From: an uncultured Treponema sp. | Lineage (GTDB): Bacteria > Spirochaetota > Spirochaetia > Treponematales > Treponemataceae | DNA length: 64,000 nucleotides | Assembly: GCA_938039145.1 (NCBI GenBank) | Contig: CALHVG010000007.1 | Span: 1-64,000 of the forward strand | Direction: 5' to 3' | Part shown: positions 1 through 9,122 of the stretch, piece by piece | Numbering within the stretch: position 1 is the first letter of the stretch | Layout of the letters: each line of letters begins with the position of its first letter | Translations under genes and position numbers: made by a program | The notes under the pieces: model-generated | Told to the model about the DNA's origin: nothing | The model's database searches: none | Seen by the model: only the letters and a program-made list of their open reading frames with translations

Positions 1-273
1 GTTCAGTATTTTATCTGCGGTGGATGAGATAACATCGGGATTTAAATATGCCGGATCTTTGATTTTTTCACGTACTTCCGCTACACGGTCGGCACGGATA
101 TCCGGTGTTGCCGCGGCGACTTCCGATAAATAATACGCTTCCGCCATTTCTCTGGCTTCGGTGGAAATACTTATACTGTCGTGTCCCGACCGCAGGGGCT
201 GCTTGGACGGGGTTTTGTAAGCGTTTTGAACGTCTTTTAGAGGGTCTATTCCTCCGAGTCTGTCAATGATCAT
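1..273 (-). CDS. flgM: Anti-sigma factor FlgM (3' end outside the window)
   Basis: FlgM family members hold the flagellar sigma factor FliA inactive until the hook is complete and FlgM is exported. The 91 visible codons begin with ATG at 271-273, and the frame is still open at base 1, so the C-terminus is cut by the window edge. The visible protein has the family layout: a flexible start, a DSISIS patch followed by an R-E-M-A helix, then a DRVAEVREKIKDPAYLNPD segment resembling the sigma-binding half. The start codon overlaps the end of the rsmI fragment by 11 bases, so the two are probably co-transcribed. Identification rests on this pattern only. Confidence 0.82.
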   Translation of the reverse strand, partial: MIIDRLGGIDPLKDVQNAYKTPSKQPLRSGHDSISISTEAREMAEAYYLSEVAAATPDIRADRVAEVREKIKDPAYLNPDVISSTADKILN

Positions 274-595
274 CTTCGTCTGCCTCTCTTTTTATGTAGG
301 AATCTCCTTTACAAAATTGAGCCTTTTTTACTCCCGCTACGAAAACGGCGAATTCCCCTTGAATTTTACTTCGTGAAGCGAATTCGTCGCGCATCTGCGC
401 GGCAGTCCCCCCTATAATTTCCTCGTGCAGTTTTGTCAGCTCACGGCCGACGACAACACGGCGCTCATATTCAATATCGGCAATATCCGTCAAAAGCTTA
501 ACTATTCTGAACGGGGATTCGTATAAAACGAAGGCCCATCCTGTTTCCAAAAGTTCCTTTATGCGGCTTTTCCGCTTTCCGCTTTTTCCGAGGAT
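263..595 (-). pseudogene. rsmI: C-terminal fragment of 16S rRNA 2'-O-methyltransferase RsmI
   Basis: RsmI methylates the ribose of C1402 in 16S rRNA using S-adenosylmethionine. Only about 110 C-terminal residues are present, against roughly 230-290 in complete proteins. They include a KSGKRKSRIKEL basic stretch, the family's YESPFR segment, and GRELTKLHEE. The whole N-terminal Rossmann-like SAM domain is absent. Reading upstream, the homologous frame stays open to 593-595 and meets TGA at 596-598. Just beyond lies the plus-strand gene at 611, which also lacks its beginning. A TTG at 548-550 could serve as a start for 95 residues, but that product could not be a methyltransferase. Either a deletion fused two divergent genes or the contig is joined wrongly here. 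Confidence 0.8.
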
Positions 596-610
596 TCAAG
601 ATTCCTTAAA

Positions 611-2407
611 ATGGAGAAACTTCTGGGAAAAGATTCAACAATTCCGTATTCTTTAAGCCGAATGACAAACATCGTTCAGTATTATACGCTTCTTAATTTG
701 GGAAGCCTAAGAGAACTGAAAGATGCGGTGTTTCCTCTTCTTCCAAAGGCAAAAAAATATGATTCCCTTTGGAACACGGCAAGTTCATTGACAAAAACCA
801 TGATGAACAATTCCCTTGAGGACCTTCTTTTTTCATGGACGGGAAAGGAGCTTTTCGCATTCGGAGTGGAAGGGCTTAGCGATCCTGCGTTTGCGCTTCA
901 CATAGCGGACGAAGAAAAACGGGAAAGTGTTTTCCGCTCCTTGAGTTCTTCCATAATCGTGCGGGACGACACAAGCCTGATTTTGGACGGAGTTCGCCTT
1001 CCAAGGCTTTTTTTTCCTGACTTTATGCAAAACCTTTTACGTGCGTTCGGCGTGAACCTTCCAAGTCCGTATTACATGGTGATGGACGATTTTGTATATT
1101 TTTCACAGTCGCCGCTTGTTCTTTCAGCCGTCTACAATTCCAAAAAAGAAGGAAAGCACATATCGAAGAACCCGAATTGGCAGGCGGTCTCAAAGAACCT
1201 AAGAAACGAAGGATGCCTCAGCCTTTTTTACGACCTTGAGCGTAGCGTTCCGTTTTTTCTGAAAGGAAATTCTTTGGTAACGGAGATTCTTTCACTGTAT
1301 TCGATAGGAAGGTTCGACATAAGGCTTTCAGATTCTGTCTTGGCGTTTTCACTTGAAACTGCCGGAAGAAAGTTGGAAGATTCAAGAATCGTAGCGGGAT
1401 TTTCCATTCCGGTTGGCGGAGAAATCGACGGAAAGCTGATTTCGGATAATTCAAAGAAAAAGGACAACATATTCTGGCTTGAAGGAAAAAAGACCGTCAA
1501 ATCTTACGAGATTTCTTCTGGAAAATCATTCGAGTTTGCCTCCGACAAACCTCTTTGGATAAAAGAAACTTCTTCCAAAAACGGCGGAACTCTTTGGGCT
1601 CTCTCGGACGACGGAGCCGTATATCTTTTTGATAAAAATCTTAAAGTCTTGGACAATTTTCCTTTGTTCTTGGATTCTGTTCCATCGTGCGAACCGTCTT
1701 CGTGTGACGAAGGTCTTGTGATTCCGATGAGGGACGATAGGATTTGCTTTGTATCCTATGACGGAAACGAGTCTTTCGTTCCGCTTGAAGGCTCTGCTTC
1801 CATAAAATCCGCTCCGTTTGTGAAAGAAAACACTGTCCTTGTATACGAAAAAGGATTCATGGGAAAAATCTATGTGATTGAAAACCGTGTGGTCGTGAAT
1901 ATTGAAAATCCGATTGCAGTTCCGTCAATCGCATTCGGAAGCCCCGTGATGATTGACGCAAAATCAAAAACGATTTCGTTCATAACGCAGAACGGAACTT
2001 TTTATTTGTGGGAAAACGGAAGCCTTAAAGAGCCGTTTCCTGTAAAACTTGAAGGCGTTTTTTATTCGAACATCGTCTATGACGGAAAATATATTTTCGT
2101 TCTTTCTTCGGACGCACAGCTTTACAGAATCTCCATGGACGGAACATTTACTTCTGTTTTGATTCCGAATGTTTCTGCAAAGGAAGGATTTATCACAGTC
2201 TCCGAAGAGAAAAACAGGCGTGGAAATCTATACATCGCTGTAGACGGAAACGTGATATACGGCTTTAATCGGGAACTTGAGGTTCTTCCGGGATTTCCGC
2301 TAAAAGGATATGGAAAACCTGTTTTCTCGGACGTGAACGGAGATGGGGATTCGGACTTGGTATTGCTTTCGCTTGACGGCACGATTAACGCATGGAGCGT
2401 AAAATAA
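611..2407 (+). CDS. DUF3352-like plus beta-propeller protein, N-terminus apparently missing
   Basis: I do not know its function. Residues 1-290 have the feel of DUF3352 proteins (a WTGKELFAFG segment, then repeated F-A-L-H-I and D-S-V-L-A-F-S patterns). Residues about 300-598 are short beta-rich repeats of propeller type. They end in a DVNGDGDSDLVLLS segment that looks like an FG-GAP/VCBS calcium-binding repeat. Such proteins are normally exported, yet this one has no signal peptide and no Shine-Dalgarno before the ATG. The same frame is open upstream to a stop at 524-526, and residues encoded just before 611 (SEDSRFLK) read like a continuation of the protein. I therefore think the 5' end was lost at the junction near 590-600. 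The lipoprotein gene follows 13 bases downstream, so they likely form one operon. Confidence 0.6.
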   Translation: MEKLLGKDSTIPYSLSRMTNIVQYYTLLNLGSLRELKDAVFPLLPKAKKYDSLWNTASSLTKTMMNNSLEDLLFSWTGKELFAFGVEGLSDPAFALHIADEEKRESVFRSLSSSIIVRDDTSLILDGVRLPRLFFPDFMQNLLRAFGVNLPSPYYMVMDDFVYFSQSPLVLSAVYNSKKEGKHISKNPNWQAVSKNLRNEGCLSLFYDLERSVPFFLKGNSLVTEILSLYSIGRFDIRLSDSVLAFSLETAGRKLEDSRIVAGFSIPVGGEIDGKLISDNSKKKDNIFWLEGKKTVKSYEISSGKSFEFASDKPLWIKETSSKNGGTLWALSDDGAVYLFDKNLKVLDNFPLFLDSVPSCEPSSCDEGLVIPMRDDRICFVSYDGNESFVPLEGSASIKSAPFVKENTVLVYEKGFMGKIYVIENRVVVNIENPIAVPSIAFGSPVMIDAKSKTISFITQNGTFYLWENGSLKEPFPVKLEGVFYSNIVYDGKYIFVLSSDAQLYRISMDGTFTSVLIPNVSAKEGFITVSEEKNRRGNLYIAVDGNVIYGFNRELEVLPGFPLKGYGKPVFSDVNGDGDSDLVLLSLDGTINAWSVK

Positions 2408-2420
2408 GGGGGATTTTCAG

Positions 2421-3518
2421 ATGAAAAAACACATTTCATTTTCCGGATTGATTTTTTCATTCCTTTTACCGGTGTTCCTTGGTTCATGCCAAAGTCTCCA
2501 GCAGGACAGGCTTGTCTCAAGCCTTTTTCAAGAGGAACTTGAAAATATTTTCCGTATTGAGAAAAGATTTTCGGCTTTGGAGGCGGAAAACCTTCTTGTT
2601 CCCTTAAAAACCGATGAATTGAATGCAAAGTCCCTTGAGATAATAAAAGATATAGACGATTTTCTTTTGGACGAAAATCTTGAGAAGGTCTCAAGGGCGA
2701 AACTTCTTTCCGTAAAAGGAAAATGTCTTTTTCTGATTGACAGGAAAAACGCAGCGAAGGACTGTTATCACAAGGCTCTTTCCGCCTACAAAAGCGAGGT
2801 GGGAGTTATTGTTCTTGGAAGCAGGCTCGGTTTGATTTCCGGGGACATCGAAGAAAAATCTGCGTCAAACGATGAAAAGCCTTTTTTGACACTCGAAAAA
2901 GCAATCGATATGTACAAAAAAAAGAATTTCAGGTTGTCCGCCGCAAAATTCGATGAGGCTTTCATGAAACTTGATAGTTCGTACAGAAAAATCTACGGAA
3001 AAATAAGAGACGAAGCCTGGTCATTGAAAGATGTCATAAAAACGGACGGAGAATCGCTTAAACTCAAAAAAGAAATCACCGTCTTGCAGATGATGGAGAT
3101 AACCCAGGCGGAGACGAACCTTTTGTACAACTATACCGCATCAAAGAAAATCTCTGAAGCCGAACTTTACGGAAAACTTTCCAAGGCGGAGCTTACTTTT
3201 TCCGCATCTGAAAACGGAAATCCAAAGGAAGAGCTTTCAAAGGACGAGACTGTTACAAGGATAAAGTGCGCAAGGTTTTTGTGGAACTTGAAAAACGCCG
3301 TCTTTGGGACGCACAAGGACAAACTGAAATATTCAAGAATGTTCGCCTTAGAAAATGAATCCCCCGTAAAAGATGTGGCAAAGGACAGCCCCGATTTTGA
3401 CGCCGTTCTAGGCTGCGTGGAAAGCGAACTCATGGATCTTCCCGACGGTGAGAACTTTTTCCCCGACAAAAATGTCTCCGGAGTCGAATTTTCCAATTCC
3501 GTGAAAAAGATAAAGTAG
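2421..3518 (+). CDS. Predicted lipoprotein of unknown function
   Basis: The 365-residue product starts with MKKH, has a hydrophobic segment, then LGSC at about residues 20-23, a plausible spirochaete lipobox. It should therefore be exported and lipid-anchored at the cysteine. The rest is charged and mostly helical, with spacing that could fit TPR-like helix pairs (for example around residues 70-150, with a CYHKALSAYKSE segment). No catalytic motif is visible. A GGGGGA stretch before the ATG is a usable ribosome site. It sits 13 bases after the propeller protein gene and probably shares its transcript. Confidence 0.6.
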   Translation: MKKHISFSGLIFSFLLPVFLGSCQSLQQDRLVSSLFQEELENIFRIEKRFSALEAENLLVPLKTDELNAKSLEIIKDIDDFLLDENLEKVSRAKLLSVKGKCLFLIDRKNAAKDCYHKALSAYKSEVGVIVLGSRLGLISGDIEEKSASNDEKPFLTLEKAIDMYKKKNFRLSAAKFDEAFMKLDSSYRKIYGKIRDEAWSLKDVIKTDGESLKLKKEITVLQMMEITQAETNLLYNYTASKKISEAELYGKLSKAELTFSASENGNPKEELSKDETVTRIKCARFLWNLKNAVFGTHKDKLKYSRMFALENESPVKDVAKDSPDFDAVLGCVESELMDLPDGENFFPDKNVSGVEFSNSVKKIK

Positions 3519-3546
3519 TTTTTTTTCGGGGAGTTTTTCAGGTTGA

Positions 3547-3575
3547 TTGAGAACTTCTTTTTTTTCATGTAATAT
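3547..3575 (+). promoter_or_regulatory. Candidate promoter of rnz, leaderless geometry
   Basis: A -35 box TTGAGA (3547-3552), a 17-base spacer and a -10 box TAATAT (3570-3575) are followed after only six bases by the rnz ATG. There is no Shine-Dalgarno before that ATG. The expected transcription start falls on or next to the A of the start codon. Inference from consensus matching only. Confidence 0.5.
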
Positions 3576-3581
3576 CTAGCC

Positions 3582-4508
3582 ATGAACATGGAAGCATTTA
3601 TCTTGGGCTGCGGCGGAATGATGCCGCTTCCTTACAGACATTTAACAAGCGTACTTCTTAGAAGGGAAGGAAGCCTTTTTCTTTTTGACGGCGGAGAAGG
3701 AACTCAGGTTAGCCTGAAGCGTCTTAACCTGAAGTGGAAGAAAATAGATGCGATTTTTGTCTCGCACACCCATGCGGACCACGTTACGGGACTTCCGGGA
3801 ATCCTTATGCTGAACGCCCAGGTTGACAGAAAAGAGCCGCTTTTCATATACGGTCCTCCAAAGATAGCCGAATACATAGAAACAAGCAGAAAAGTCCTTG
3901 ACATGTACATAAACTATCCGATAGTCATCAAGGAAATTTCAGCTCCGTGCGTAGTCCACAAAGGCGAAGATTTTTCCGTGAGGGCGTTTCCGCTTGAGCA
4001 TACAAAGACTTGCGTAGGCTACACGCTTGAAGAACTCGATAGGCCCGGTGAATTCAACCCTGAAAAGGCAAAGGAACTTGACGTTCCGATGGGACCTCTT
4101 TGGGGAAAACTTCAGAAAGGTCAGAACGTCTTGAATTCAAAGGGAATAGAAATAAGTGCCGACATGGTTATGGGAAAGCCAAGAAAAGGACGGAAGTTCA
4201 GTTTTGTCACCGACACGCTCTACAAAAAATCCATAGCCGAAGAGGTGAAAAATTCCGACCTTCTGATATGTGAATGTATGTTCGAGGATGCGCTTATTTC
4301 TCAGGCAAAGGAAAAAAAACACATGACCGCAAGCCAGTGCGCCACTGTGGCAAGGGATTCCTGTTCTTCCCGAATGTACATGATTCATTACAGCCCTCGC
4401 TACACGGACAGGGAACTTTCAAAACTGCTTGAAGAGGCAAGAAAAATCTATCCGAATGCGGAGCTTTCGAAGGACAGGCTATGCATTCAGATTCCATATG
4501 CGGACTGA
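3582..4508 (+). CDS. rnz: Ribonuclease Z
   Basis: RNase Z is the zinc endonuclease that trims the 3' trailer of tRNA precursors. The protein has 308 residues, the usual length for the short bacterial form. It carries the metallo-beta-lactamase metal motif H62-x-H64-x-D66-H67 in SHTHADHVTGLPG, a later F-V-T-D-T-L metal aspartate, the HMTA family segment and an HYSPRY histidine near the C-terminus. ATG at 3582 or 3588 could be the start. Neither has a Shine-Dalgarno, and the promoter lies directly upstream. The ABC ATPase gene follows six bases later. tRNA genes in this window do not encode CCA, which fits a need for this enzyme together with the nucleotidyltransferase at 41309. Confidence 0.93.
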   Translation: MNMEAFILGCGGMMPLPYRHLTSVLLRREGSLFLFDGGEGTQVSLKRLNLKWKKIDAIFVSHTHADHVTGLPGILMLNAQVDRKEPLFIYGPPKIAEYIETSRKVLDMYINYPIVIKEISAPCVVHKGEDFSVRAFPLEHTKTCVGYTLEELDRPGEFNPEKAKELDVPMGPLWGKLQKGQNVLNSKGIEISADMVMGKPRKGRKFSFVTDTLYKKSIAEEVKNSDLLICECMFEDALISQAKEKKHMTASQCATVARDSCSSRMYMIHYSPRYTDRELSKLLEEARKIYPNAELSKDRLCIQIPYAD

Positions 4509-4514
4509 TTTTCA

Positions 4515-5273
4515 ATGATTGACGTAAAAAACGTAACGAAGTTTTACGGCGGAAAAAAAAACGCATTGAAAGACGTGTCGATGTTTTTCGGTAGGGGAAT
4601 AACTTATCTCATAGGCGAAAACGGTGCGGGAAAATCAACGCTTCTTAGACTTTGCGCGGCTATTGATTTTCCAAGCGATGGAAAAATCCTTTCAAGAGGA
4701 GGGGACGGAGTTTTTTTTGATTCGCAGAAACGAGCGGACTTGGTAAAGAAAAACACGGGCTTTGTTCCCGACTCAAATATTTTTCCGAAACGGATTAGCG
4801 TTCGGGAGCTTTTAGAGGATTTTCTTTCACTTTACGAAGTTCCAAAAGAAAATCGGCAAAACTTTTTTGAAAAAACTGTAGCCGACTGCCTTTTGTACGA
4901 AGTTCTGGACACAAAAATTCTTGAGCTTTCAAAAGGCTATCTTCAAAGGTTAATGCTGGCTGCGGCAATGATTCACCGTCCTGAAAACCTTATTCTTGAC
5001 GAAGCGGCAAATGCGCTTGACCCTTCGCAGGTTGTGCAGTTCAGAAAAATTATAAAAGAATATTCAAAAGACCATACCGTGATTGTTTCCACACATATAA
5101 TGCAGGAAATTTCTGCGCTTTCCGGAAAAATCTACGTGCTTTCCAAAGGAATCGTCAAAGCTTCCGGAAGCGAAGAAGAGCTTCTTTTAAAGACTGAAAC
5201 AAATACGCTTGAAGAAGCGTTCATGAAACTGAATGAATGCAATTTTAAAGACGAATGCGGGGGCGGCATATGA
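4515..5273 (+). CDS. ABC transporter ATP-binding protein (GldA-like)
   Basis: This 252-residue ATPase should power the membrane partner encoded next. Walker A is G34-E-N-G-A-G-K-S-T42, the signature region is LSKGYLQR (about 138-145), and Walker B is LILDEA, followed by the D-loop region ALDPSQV and the switch histidine in STHI. This arrangement is typical of ABC-2 type exporters and of GldA in Bacteroidota. The TGA overlaps the ATG of the permease by four bases. The substrate cannot be told from the sequence. Confidence 0.88.
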   Translation: MIDVKNVTKFYGGKKNALKDVSMFFGRGITYLIGENGAGKSTLLRLCAAIDFPSDGKILSRGGDGVFFDSQKRADLVKKNTGFVPDSNIFPKRISVRELLEDFLSLYEVPKENRQNFFEKTVADCLLYEVLDTKILELSKGYLQRLMLAAAMIHRPENLILDEAANALDPSQVVQFRKIIKEYSKDHTVIVSTHIMQEISALSGKIYVLSKGIVKASGSEEELLLKTETNTLEEAFMKLNECNFKDECGGGI

Positions 5274-7498
5274 AAGAAGGACTTTTTTTTCTGTACAAAC
5301 GAAAAATCTTTTATGCGCTTACAAATCCGCTTTTTTACGTTTCTTCTTTGGCGATGAACTTTTTTTGCGCCGCAGGATTTTTTCTTACAGGTACGTTTTT
5401 CACCGGAATTAACGGCTCGAACTTGGAAAGTTTTTTTTCTTTAATTTCATATGCGTCCGTAATTGTTATTCCGCTTTTATGTCTTTTAAATTTTTCACAA
5501 TACGAAAAACTTCTCCCGTTTCCTTATGTGCATCTTGAATGCGTGAAAATTCTTTGCGTTCTTAGCCAATTTATAATCATACTTATTCCGGAATTTTTTG
5601 TTCCGCTTTCAGTAGGCTTTTTTTCCGAGGTGGAAATCGCTTCCGTATTTACAGGATTTTTTTTCATCATTCTGTATGCTTTTTCTTCAATATCGCTTTG
5701 CATAGCTGTTCAGAGCATTGTGCAAGCAAAAGCTCTTTCGTTCCTTGTGTCCGAAGTTTTTATGATTTTTTTTAACATCTCGCATCTTTTTTTAAGGAAC
5801 ACGGCTTCTTCCGCATTTTTTTCAAAAATCTTTAAAGGTTTAAGTTTTTCGTGGCATTTCAATTCTGCAAAAAAAGGAATATTCGACTCAAGGGATTTTA
5901 TATTTTTCTTCGTGCTTTCAATTTTTCTTCTTTTTCTGAATGTTTCGTTCAATGAAAAATGTCTTTTTATTAAAAAAGAAAAATCCGAAAAAAGAAGACG
6001 TTTTTTGTTTTTGCTAGCATTGCTTCTTTTATTTGCGGACGGAAACCGATTTTATTTCAGGACGGATTTAACTCAAAGTAAACGATACAGTCTTTCTTCA
6101 TACACAAAAAATCTTATTGAAAAATCTGACGAAAAACTGAACATAACCTATTATGTAAATGACGAATTTGCAAGGATTTCTCCGGCAATAAAGGACATAA
6201 AAGAAATTCTGAACGAATACGCACGCAAAAAAAATGTCTCACTTTTGATTTTAGACCCTGAAAAAAATAATATGAAGGAAAAACTTTTGAGTTTGGGAGC
6301 GTTTTCCGATAAAATCCAGGTAAGCAGAAACGGTAAAAACGAATATGTGGATGTGTATTCTTCGATAATCGTGGAAACGGGCGGCTCTATCGAAATCGTT
6401 CCGTTCATTATTTCTGCTGAAAGCCTTGAATATTCGGTTACTGAAAAAATATCCGGGCTTTTAACGGGTAAAAAACGATATGTTGATATTCTGCCCGGCG
6501 GAAAAGACGAATCCGAAGAAGATTATTCATATCTTAAAGAATTTCTTTCGTTCCGTGGTTTTGATGCAAACATTTTTAACAAAAACGAAAGTTTTAAAAA
6601 GCAGATAAATGATAATTCCAATAAAAAAAGCATTCTTGTAGTTTTGGGAAGCTCAAATCTTACAGACGGCGACGTCGAGGAAATTGAAAACCATCTTGAA
6701 AAAAGCAACAGGGCGTTTTTTGCAGTCTCGCCGTACGAAAAAGACATTAAAGGTTCGTGGAATATAACAAAAAGCCAAAACAAAAAACTTCTTCGTCTTC
6801 TTGAAAGCTACGGAATCTCTTTTTCATCTTCCATTGTAAGGTCATCTTCATGCAGAACTCTTTTAATGCGGAACGAAGAGCAGGGCTATATGTATGTAGA
6901 AAATCCGTTCTGGCTTTCAATTCCAACGAGTGAAAATAACTCTGACGGAATCACACTGTTTTGGGCATCGGAAATAAAACTTGCATCCGAAAATGCAAAA
7001 GAAATTGTTCAGGTTCAAGGTTTTTCCGTATCCGAAAATCCGTCGAATGAAAACCGGGAACTTTTTATCACTGACCCCCTATTGCTGCAAAACGAAAAAA
7101 ATACATATGCCGAAAGAAAAATAACTCTCGCTGCAGAATTCAAAGGAAGCGCATACGGCTACTACAATCCCGGCGTTTTTAATGACATCGGTTTTGCAGT
7201 GGCGGCAGACCAGTATTTTCTGAATCCTGTTCTTTTGGGATACATAAGCAGAGAAAAATACAATTACGGAAACCTTGATTTTCTGATAAAGGAACTTTTA
7301 AAACTGGACGGAGAAGAAGAGCTTTGTTCTCTTTACGAAAAAGGCGTTTTACAAAAAACGGGCTTTTCAAAAATTGCGGACGAAAAAAGTTTTTCTGCGG
7401 CAAAAGCATATACTCTTTTACTGAACTTTGTTCTTGTTCCGTTTTTATATGCGGCGCTTTTTATTTTTATATCTTCCCGGAGGAAACAAAGACAATGA
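5270..7498 (+). CDS. Fused ABC-2 permease and GldG-like periplasmic domain protein
   Basis: Residues about 1-235 are strongly hydrophobic with six or so membrane spans, like an ABC-2/GldF permease. After a basic stretch (KKEKSEKRRR) there is a new membrane segment, and then a soluble GldG-type domain that opens with RTDLTQSKRYSLS, the usual beginning of that domain. One more membrane span lies close to the C-terminus. So permease and GldG, which are often separate proteins, are one chain here. I chose ATG 5270, which overlaps the ATPase stop, over the in-frame ATG at 5255, because the ATGA overlap repeats at the next gene. Phenylalanine-rich, A/T-rich coding is notable. Function inferred as export or surface remodelling; substrate unknown. 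Confidence 0.75.
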   Translation: MKEGLFFLYKRKIFYALTNPLFYVSSLAMNFFCAAGFFLTGTFFTGINGSNLESFFSLISYASVIVIPLLCLLNFSQYEKLLPFPYVHLECVKILCVLSQFIIILIPEFFVPLSVGFFSEVEIASVFTGFFFIILYAFSSISLCIAVQSIVQAKALSFLVSEVFMIFFNISHLFLRNTASSAFFSKIFKGLSFSWHFNSAKKGIFDSRDFIFFFVLSIFLLFLNVSFNEKCLFIKKEKSEKRRRFLFLLALLLLFADGNRFYFRTDLTQSKRYSLSSYTKNLIEKSDEKLNITYYVNDEFARISPAIKDIKEILNEYARKKNVSLLILDPEKNNMKEKLLSLGAFSDKIQVSRNGKNEYVDVYSSIIVETGGSIEIVPFIISAESLEYSVTEKISGLLTGKKRYVDILPGGKDESEEDYSYLKEFLSFRGFDANIFNKNESFKKQINDNSNKKSILVVLGSSNLTDGDVEEIENHLEKSNRAFFAVSPYEKDIKGSWNITKSQNKKLLRLLESYGISFSSSIVRSSSCRTLLMRNEEQGYMYVENPFWLSIPTSENNSDGITLFWASEIKLASENAKEIVQVQGFSVSENPSNENRELFITDPLLLQNEKNTYAERKITLAAEFKGSAYGYYNPGVFNDIGFAVAADQYFLNPVLLGYISREKYNYGNLDFLIKELLKLDGEEELCSLYEKGVLQKTGFSKIADEKSFSAAKAYTLLLNFVLVPFLYAALFIFISSRRKQRQ

Positions 7499-8436
7499 AA
7501 AAATATGCGCTTGAAATTCTTGTTACTTTTCTTGCACTTCTGTTATTGTTTTCGTACACGCCGTTTTTCATCGAAAAGGCAAAAGCAAAAAAAATCCTTT
7601 TTGTCAAAAAAAATGAGGAAGTGTTGATGTTTTCTATAAAGCGGAGCGAAAAAAGTCTCTGTTTTTTTATGCAAAAAAATAAAGATGGAGAAGGCGATTT
7701 TTGGAAATGCAATGTTACGGAATTTAATAAAGAAGCAAAAACAAACACTTTCCCCGTGGAACAGAAAACTGTCCGAACTGCATTGGAAGGACTTAAATAC
7801 AATATAAAAATGTATAAAATTTCAGACATTAAAAAAGATTCTCAACCTTTTTTTTTAGCTCAAAAAGAGCCGATTATTCTTTCATTTAATATTCTTTTTA
7901 GAAATAACAACAAAATGTCTATAAAAACATACGGTGTATTTCTTGGAACTCTTGATTTTACAGAAAAAAAAAGATATTTGACACTTTCTTCAAAAAAAGG
8001 AATCTGGAAATCCGATTATGATTTTCTTGAGTTTTCTGATGTTGATGAAAATTTTTGGCTTGACCCTTACGTTATTCCGGAAAACCTGTTTCCTGATAAA
8101 AAAAACGTGCAGCTTTTCAGGGTAAAATTTTACGGCAAAGAAAAAATTATTCTTCCTGAAAACATAGATATGGAAAATCTTTTACGGCTTAGGCACGGAA
8201 AACTTTTTTTTGAGTCTTCTAAAGAAAATCTTTCTAAAAAATCGGATATGAAAATTTCTCTGGAATTTGGAAAAGGGAATTTTCTTTCAATGGATTTTTA
8301 CAAGGTGGACGATGGGAACATGATAATCTCTTATTCGTCAAATGAATGGAATTATTCAGTTCGCCTTTCGGAGCGGACATATAATTCTATGCTTAATATT
8401 TTAGGTCTTTCAGGCGAAAACCATAACAATGAGTGA
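7495..8436 (+). CDS. DUF4340-type membrane-anchored protein
   Basis: The 313-residue product has a single N-terminal membrane anchor (residues 5-25) followed by a beta-rich extracytoplasmic domain with the pattern of DUF4340 proteins, in which a lysine-rich F-S-I-K-R segment is followed by a D-F-W-K-C stretch. DUF4340 genes commonly follow GldG-like genes, which is the arrangement here. The start is ATG 7495, with AGGAGG just upstream (7480-7485) and a four-base overlap with the permease stop. A longer open frame reaches back to 7324 but would lie within the permease gene. The gene runs 27 bases past the stop of the convergent CPBP gene. Confidence 0.66.
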   Translation: MKKYALEILVTFLALLLLFSYTPFFIEKAKAKKILFVKKNEEVLMFSIKRSEKSLCFFMQKNKDGEGDFWKCNVTEFNKEAKTNTFPVEQKTVRTALEGLKYNIKMYKISDIKKDSQPFFLAQKEPIILSFNILFRNNNKMSIKTYGVFLGTLDFTEKKRYLTLSSKKGIWKSDYDFLEFSDVDENFWLDPYVIPENLFPDKKNVQLFRVKFYGKEKIILPENIDMENLLRLRHGKLFFESSKENLSKKSDMKISLEFGKGNFLSMDFYKVDDGNMIISYSSNEWNYSVRLSERTYNSMLNILGLSGENHNNE

Positions 8437-9099
8437 AAGAAAATTGTACAGAAAATGCAAAATAAAGTTCAGTTCGATTTTTCCGGTCTTTTTGTAGCAG
8501 AACCTTAATATTCCGTGGGCAAAAAATGCATTCGCCACGGAAAAAAATCCCAAATATCTGTGAGAAAAGGCAAAAATCAGAGCCGCAAAAAATTCTATGA
8601 AAATTTTAAGAGCTGATTTTATGCGTTCGTTTTTTGCAGCTTCGGATATAAAGTTCAATCCGTCCGGTAAAAAAAATCTGTAAAGAATTTCTTCGCTTAC
8701 GGCGGAGAATAAAAAATTCAGCGCGCAGAAAAACCAACCCGAACCTATGGGTTTTGCAACGTTTTGAATTGCGCTTTTTTGAAAAATGCCCGCCAACGTT
8801 TGAAGTGCGGCGGAAAACATCCACAAAAATCCGAAGCATATAAGAAAATACGACGAGTTCATTATTGCCGCGATTTTTTTTGATTCAGGGATTTTTCTGC
8901 TTTTTTCTATAAAAAAATAATTTCGGCACACAAAAAAAAGAGCCGTGCACACAATGCACATCACAAGCTGACTGAGGGGGAATCTCCATTCCGAGAAGGC
9001 TCCGTTCCCTTTGCCTGATGAAAAAAGCGGCGGAGCAATCAAAAAAATAAAAGCCGCCGGGAATACTGCTATGAAAGTAAAATAACGCTGTCTTTGCAT
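8410..9099 (-). CDS. CPBP-family intramembrane metalloprotease
   Basis: CPBP (Abi/CAAX) proteins are multi-span membrane glutamate-type proteases related to Rce1. The 229-residue product is hydrophobic throughout and shows the three family motifs in order: SEEILYR (EExxxR, about residue 135), AFSHR (FxxxH type), and HFLYN (HxxxN type). It is convergent with, and overlaps by 27 bases, the DUF4340 gene, and is divergent from the PilZ gene. Its substrate and role cannot be inferred; some members are linked to bacteriocin self-immunity, but no such genes are present nearby. Confidence 0.78.
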   Translation of the reverse strand: MQRQRYFTFIAVFPAAFIFLIAPPLFSSGKGNGAFSEWRFPLSQLVMCIVCTALFFVCRNYFFIEKSRKIPESKKIAAIMNSSYFLICFGFLWMFSAALQTLAGIFQKSAIQNVAKPIGSGWFFCALNFLFSAVSEEILYRFFLPDGLNFISEAAKNERIKSALKIFIEFFAALIFAFSHRYLGFFSVANAFFAHGILRFCYKKTGKIELNFILHFLYNFLSLIVMVFA

Positions 9100-9121
9100 T
9101 TGAAAATAATTGTGCTATTAT
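9094..9121 (+). promoter_or_regulatory. Candidate promoter of the PilZ gene
   Basis: TTGCAT (9094-9099), a 16-base spacer and TATTAT (9116-9121) lie immediately before ATG 9123. If used, transcription would start near 9128, inside the annotated frame, which would favour the in-frame ATG at 9147 as the true start. Confidence 0.35.
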
Positions 9122-9122
9122 A

